This document shows, in pieces, positions 58,921 through 64,000 of a DNA stretch of 64,000 nt (position 1 is its first letter; each line of letters begins with the position of its first letter). Origin of the DNA: Gerris lacustris (Eukaryota; Arthropoda; Insecta; Hemiptera; Gerridae); the NCBI GenBank assembly GCA_951217055.1, contig OX578276.1:76666644-76730643 (forward strand). The letters run 5' to 3'. The notes beneath the pieces were generated by a model. It did not search any database, was not told the origin of the DNA, and saw only the letters and a list, made by a program, of their open reading frames with translations. The translations under genes and the position numbers were made by a program.

Positions 58921-59424
58921 GTTTTAATTAAGTTTTGATAAATTTACCCCTAATAGCAATGCATAAGAGTATAACACTATTTAAAACTGATGGCGGTGTA
59001 AGTACCCCCACGCGAGTGTTCTTGTGTACAAAAGGCGCGAGCGCTCGAAGGTTAAGTATACGACGGCTGGACTATATACCTAATAAAAATGAATTAAGAT
59101 TTGGCAACACCGCTGGACGTCTTATTGGTGCAGTTTACTAAAAGTATATACAGTTGGACGTGATATTAACTTATCAGTGGACAGAATATACATATAGTGC
59201 CACATCGGCGGTAATTTAAAAAGTTGTCATAATGGTGTAGAAATATAAGCGGAGTTATGAGAAAATGTATATTGCTAATAAACATATATATTAAAATTTT
59301 TTGCGATCAAAACTCTATATTAACCCGCAGTACCTTATAATTGAAAGCAAATTATTAAAAATGTTGTTATTTCATGAGGACGCCAAAATGTATGATTTGT
59401 AAAAAGACGTCTCAATACACAAAA

Positions 59425-59427
<3 letters not shown>
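58921..59427. other. Moderately AT-rich DNA, no gene recognised
   Basis: A 68-codon frame at 58935-59141 (+) covers a GC-richer patch (AAGGCGCGAGCGCTCGAAGG) but has no domain or repeat partner here. Confidence 0.45.
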
Positions 59428-59523
<96 letters not shown>

Positions 59524-59529
59524 ATATAT
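59428..59529. repeat. (TA)n microsatellite
   Basis: About 100 bp of TA with one TTA slip. Confidence 0.97.
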
Positions 59530-59531
59530 GT

Positions 59532-59602
59532 AAATAACTGTCAGTTATTTGTTTTGTTTTGTTTTTATTTAGATTTGACATCGTTGCTGGGACAACGATG
59601 TC
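59532..59602. other. Two short perfect hairpins after a TA array
   Basis: AAATAACTG and CAGTTATTT (59532-59550) pair around one base; GACATCGTTG (59577-59586) and CAACGATGTC (59593-59602) pair around CTGGGA. Function is unknown. Confidence 0.8.
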
Positions 59603-60012
<410 letters not shown>

Positions 60013-60479
60013 TGTATACAGTTATAAATAATGTTTAAAAGAAGATAGTAGTTCTGAATTCATCTTACAGAGGATTTAGAGAAATCCTTACCCCTACCTC
60101 GTCTCCCCTACAGTCCCAGTTAGAATTGAGTTTAGTAATTTATTTTTTATCGATAATAATTCCCTAGTCTAATATTAGCTCTGGCTTGAAGTTTCCGCCG
60201 GGTTTGGAGTTAATTTTCACCCTAATCCTCGGCTTGGTCCCCTCGGGCCAACCAAATCCTGATAATTCAATGAGAAATAAAGAATCACTTAAAAAGTTAT
60301 AAAACCAAAAAAGAAAGCGGATTGGAAGAAATATCCCTTGATAAGATAACTTGTCTTAGGCAAAACTGGTCAGCCCACAGACTATTTACTTATTTACGTA
60401 CATATTTGTGATTATTTTTAGATACACTAATTCACTTAGAACTCCATAGAAACATATTTAAGCCTCGAGATCTTGGACG
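60013..60479. other. AT-rich DNA, no gene seen
   Basis: A slightly GC-richer stretch near 60180-60260 without recognised features. Confidence 0.5.
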
Positions 60480-60900
60480 TAATATTTACTTCTCACGTTT
60501 AACTTTGGTTCCGATCTTGTGGAAGGCAACTGAAGCATTATGAACATTATAAAGTACGAACTATATTAAATTTCTTCAAATTTAAAAATCAAAGTGCGTG
60601 ATTGGTCTCGTTCCTGGCTGTCGGTCTGTCGTTCAACATGTTCGCAAACCACAGATTAAAAACTTATCATCTAGTTTTGGAAGGCAATTTGGATGATAGG
60701 TCATAGCCCATTGTTGGTCCCATATTATTTTCAACTTTTTACGTTTATTAATTATGGTTTAAAAATAAGTATGTCCCCACTGAGAATCGAAACTGAATTA
60801 AATCTCATATCCAATAATAATAGGAATATTCCAATAAAACGAGGAAGCTATGTGACACACAAATTGGCAGACTATTTTTTTTATAGTTTTTGAGTTTAAA
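60480..60900. repeat. Family X and Y fragments, decayed
   Basis: CTGGCTGTCGGTCTGTCG near 60615 and AACGAGGAAGCTATGTGACA with AATTGGCAGACTA near 60838-60875 are X and Y blocks. The middle is too diverged to align by eye. Confidence 0.55.
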
Positions 60901-61193
60901 TTTTAGCTTACTTGAAGTAGTTGTTCCGTCCTTTTGACAAGGATTATACCGCTCTCTCGCTTTGTCTTCAGATCAATGGAAATTTTGGAATATTTTCCGT
61001 TAGGAGTTTAAGTTAGCGAGCAAACTATTTCACATTTTAAGTATACTTGAACATCAAACTATTTTGTGTATAACAAAGTAGTCACAGGAAAATGTATGGT
61101 ATTGTTTAAGGAGGGAATATACGTAACATATTTGAGATTTCAAGCCTCATGAAAACATGAGCACAACAAATAGTGTCTATATATATATATATA
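60901..61193. other. AT-rich DNA, no gene seen
   Basis: Ends in a short TA run at 61178-61193. Confidence 0.55.
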
Positions 61194-62280
61194 CTAGCTG
61201 AATACCCGTGCTTCGCTACGGGGTGTTTTATTTTCAATTTAATGGATTTATAAACTACCATCAAGAACATTTAAATTATTTTACAAAGCGAGAATATCTA
61301 GATTCTATCCCTCCCCTTTGATAATATAATTTGCTAATATCCCAAATTAGTAATTCATACCGACAAAATTTTTAAAAAGGAAAAGCAGTGGTATTTTCCT
61401 TCTGTAACCCCCCCCCCCCCCCCTCCCCATTTTACATCCCTTGGTTGAAATTGGAATTATCTTTTATTAATGTACATGCTTACATCCAAAATAAGAGCTC
61501 ATTCTTAAGTATTAACTTCCTAACTTTAGGAGATAGGTCTGGGCTCAATTCCCCTTCTTTTCTTACTCTGTCCTTATGTTACCCTTAGGGATAAAATTTT
61601 AGAAAATCTCTATTGGCAGTTATCAATATAATTTAGAAATTATTATACTACGTATACACTCGTAGATTTTATTTTAGAATTTTAAAGAAGTGGTCCTGAT
61701 TAAGTTAGTAAAGGTTTAGGCACGGTAAGGCGTGATTTATTAATTATTGCCTTAATATCTAAAAATAAATCTAAATATTTTTTGACAGTGATTGAAAAGT
61801 AATTTCTTTAACAGTTCTTCCTACAGAAATTTCCACAAAACATAAAATATGGTCAGTAGTTTCTTCTGCAATTTGGTTAAATACATTTTTTATGAAAAAT
61901 GAAATAAGAATTTTGAAATCTATTTAGAAGCCCCGTTCTCAGCTCCATATAAAGCTATCAAATCGTTTTATATCCTTTATCACCCGCAGAATTAAGCTTA
62001 ACATTGTACCCAAGAACCTCCAAAATCTATTCAGCCATTTGGACGTGATTGAGATAACCTTATGTAGAGCTAAAATGTAAAATCAATGAAATAGATAAAT
62101 TGATGTACTAAAATATTATTTATAATATGTTTTATTCAATAAAGGTATTTTAAAAAAAATAATAATAATAAAAAAAAAAAATTAATAAATAAATACAAAA
62201 TTTTAGCCCAATCGGATAAATGTACAGACACAACAATTATTAGTTTTTTATACATAGATATAGATATATTTTTCCATTTT
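61194..62280 (+). repeat. Dispersed repeat family T, head and flank
   Basis: TAGCTGAATACCCGTGCTTC at 61194 and GCGAGAATATCTAGATTCTA shortly after match 14885-15000. A C run (about 15) lies near 61408, and the remainder is AT-rich with no reading frame. Confidence 0.65.
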
Positions 62281-63010
62281 ACCCCCCTAAATGTACATAA
62301 CAATAATTTTGTACAGCACTCTTAAAGAGCTTTTCAATGGAATGCATCGTGAAGGGTTTTCATTACTTTGACATTTGTACCCCGTATCCCTGTGTACCAA
62401 AATCAAAATTTCGAAAATGCATGAAGTCAGTGACCTTCCCCTTTTCCCCTTGCTTTGAAGGTCAAGTGTGCAAATTTTCATTGAAATCGGAATAAAACTG
62501 TAGATTTGAATAAAGAACACACACACACGCGCCCGTTCGCACTCGCGCGCACACACACTTACGTTGACATTTCCTTTTTACCCCTCTCCTAAATGAAAAT
62601 AATGACAAAAACATACATTACAATTACTTTTCTCCTAAAGAGCCTTTCAACGATATGCATCATAAAGGGTACCTATCAATTACTTTGACATTTGTACCCC
62701 GTACTCCTGTGTACCAACATTTTAACTTTATAATCTCATGTAAGCAGTACACTCATAGACACTCTTCATTTACATAAGATAAAAGACACTCATAGACACT
62801 CTTTATTTATATAAGATGTAGTTATACAAATTTTTCCATTTTACCCCCTCCAGAATGAAAATATGACAAAACTGTACATAACAACAATTACTGTACTTTT
62901 AAAGAGCTTTTCAACGATATGCATCATAAAAAGTATTCATTACTTTGACATTTGTACCCCGTACCCCTGGGTACAAAAATAAAAATTTCGCAAAATCCTT
63001 TCTTAGTGGA
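62281..63010 (+). repeat. Family T inner unit, three tandem copies
   Basis: The block AAAGAGC.TTTCAA..ATGCATC followed by TTACTTTGACATTTGTACCC recurs near 62330, 62640 and 62905; periods are about 313 and 263 bp. A single copy is present at 15050-15290. A 31-bp duplication (ACTCATAGACACTCTT) lies near 62750-62815, and short CA/CGCG repeats near 62518-62555. Confidence 0.85.
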
Positions 63011-63130
63011 TGCCTATGATATGAACCGAGTATATCCTCAAAATTTCAAGTCTCTCGGTTAAGCAGATTTTGCTGTGCGTTGATTCTATGTCAGTCAGTC
63101 AGTCAATCAGGACATTGCCACTTATATTAT

Positions 63131-63132
<2 letters not shown>
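63011..63132. other. AT-rich DNA, no gene seen
   Basis: Short linker with a (CAGT)n run near 63090 leading to a TA array. Confidence 0.55.

Positions 63133-63218
<86 letters not shown>
63133..63218. repeat. (TA)n microsatellite
   Basis: About 86 bp of pure TA. Confidence 0.98.
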
Positions 63219-63221
<3 letters not shown>

Positions 63222-63512
63222 ATTTATCTAACTATACTTTATTTGATACTCTTGGGACCATTAGTCTAGGGATAGAACACAGAATGTGTAGCACACCAAA
63301 TGTCATACGTTTAAAAAATTAAAATTGGGGAAAAATAATAAAAAATAAAAATACTTGCAAATAGAGTCGGCTGATTAATTGATCAACGTTTTGCTGTTTC
63401 TTATAATTTATAGTTCAATATAAAACCTTTCGCAATGATCATTGTTACATAAAGTTTAATTTAAATTTGATACTCAAATAAAGTTAAAAAGTGAATTGGC
63501 TTCCTATGGCAG

Positions 63513-63660
63513 TGTTTTAAAGGAAAAACAGTCTAGTGGCTCTGGTAAAGTATAAAAGAGTTTTACTGTTCCAGTTGTTTGCTTCTCTTCAAGCCTGATA
63601 AGAACATCTTCTAATCGATATCCAATAGAGCAAACAATAAATTTACCCTGAGAGAAAGAA
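63513..63660 (-). other. Weak candidate terminal exon
   Basis: On the minus strand a pyrimidine-rich CTCTTCTTTCTCTCAG is followed by an open segment starting GKFIVCSIGYRLEDVLIRLE and ending at a stop near 63513. The acceptor-like sequence is good. YRLEDVLIRLEEKQTTGTV loosely recalls the C-terminal part of zinc-type alcohol dehydrogenase/quinone reductase-family proteins, but the match is by eye only. No polyadenylation signal or partner exon is evident. Confidence 0.2.
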
Positions 63661-64000
63661 GAGTTAAAGAGAGATAAAAAAAACGAAACTGAATCTATAG
63701 GAACAACAAATAACATTTCAAAAGCTAAAAACTACCTATTTTGCTAAAAAAAAAAATAATAAATAAAAATAAAAACATGAATAGTTTCCCATTTTGTGTA
63801 ACACATTAGTTCCACTCGTCCAATTATTGATCCAATGGTTACATTAAGATTTGAATATGCTTCGATTCTTAGCGGAGTCTCACTTATTTTTAAGGAATAT
63901 TAAATTTGCAAATACGATGTAAGTTGATATATGCCCATCATTTTAATAATTTCAACAAAAATATGGTTGTTGATAAAAATAAGTTCGTTCACAGGCAGAA
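63661..64000. other. AT-rich DNA, no gene seen
   Basis: No recognised repeat or frame to the window end. Confidence 0.5.

Overview
This window looks like animal nuclear DNA, most likely from an insect and possibly a hemipteran. It is AT-rich, full of microsatellites and packed with transposable-element debris. I find no convincing complete host gene. The coding sequence I can support all comes from retroelements or transposons: two Ty3/gypsy-like LTR elements, at least four non-LTR (LINE) fragments, mariner-type transposase fragments, and a short MADF-like piece inside a Harbinger-type MITE. One weak candidate host exon lies near the right end. The organism call is an inference from repeat style and base composition, not from a marker gene.

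Layout. Positions 1-4014 hold the end of a gypsy pol frame in which most of pol is replaced by seven in-frame 30-bp repeats, followed by a 3.1-kb structure with 764-bp inverted arms and a primer-binding-site-like motif. Positions 4.0-12 kb are AT-rich DNA with small dispersed repeats. Positions 12-20 kb hold several foldback or MITE elements next to (TA)n arrays, including a 167-bp inverted-repeat element at 15872-16038 that carries a complete hammerhead-ribozyme core. Positions 20-28 kb are mostly AT-rich, with a decayed jockey-like LINE at 24.5-26 kb. Positions 28.5-33.1 kb are a nested repeat complex: 12-bp terminal inverted repeats enclose three copies of a ~0.6-kb repeat, a tandem ~300-bp array and an inserted hAT element with perfect 8-bp target duplications. 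A Harbinger-type MITE with a TTA duplication follows at 33.4-34.3 kb.

Positions 35-41 kb contain tRNA-like SINE heads, an RTE LINE tail and more dispersed repeats. Positions 41.6-45.7 kb are a minus-strand gypsy element broken by a 5'-truncated LINE and by a 290-bp inverted copy of that LINE flanked by a 51-bp duplication. Positions 46.2-53.2 kb hold a 1.06-kb palindromic element, two copies of a CAGGGTGTCCC-ended repeat, and a clean LINE insertion (47849-51259) with a 14-bp target duplication and an unbroken 816-codon reverse-transcriptase frame. Positions 53.2-58.9 kb are a run of large inverted-repeat elements. Positions 59-64 kb hold microsatellites, a tandem array of another dispersed family and the weak exon candidate.

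The strongest theme is foldback DNA: at least eight segments of 0.17-3.1 kb are inverted duplications, and transcripts across them could form long hairpins. The most unusual single item is the hammerhead candidate, where the element's terminal inverted repeats would extend ribozyme stem I.
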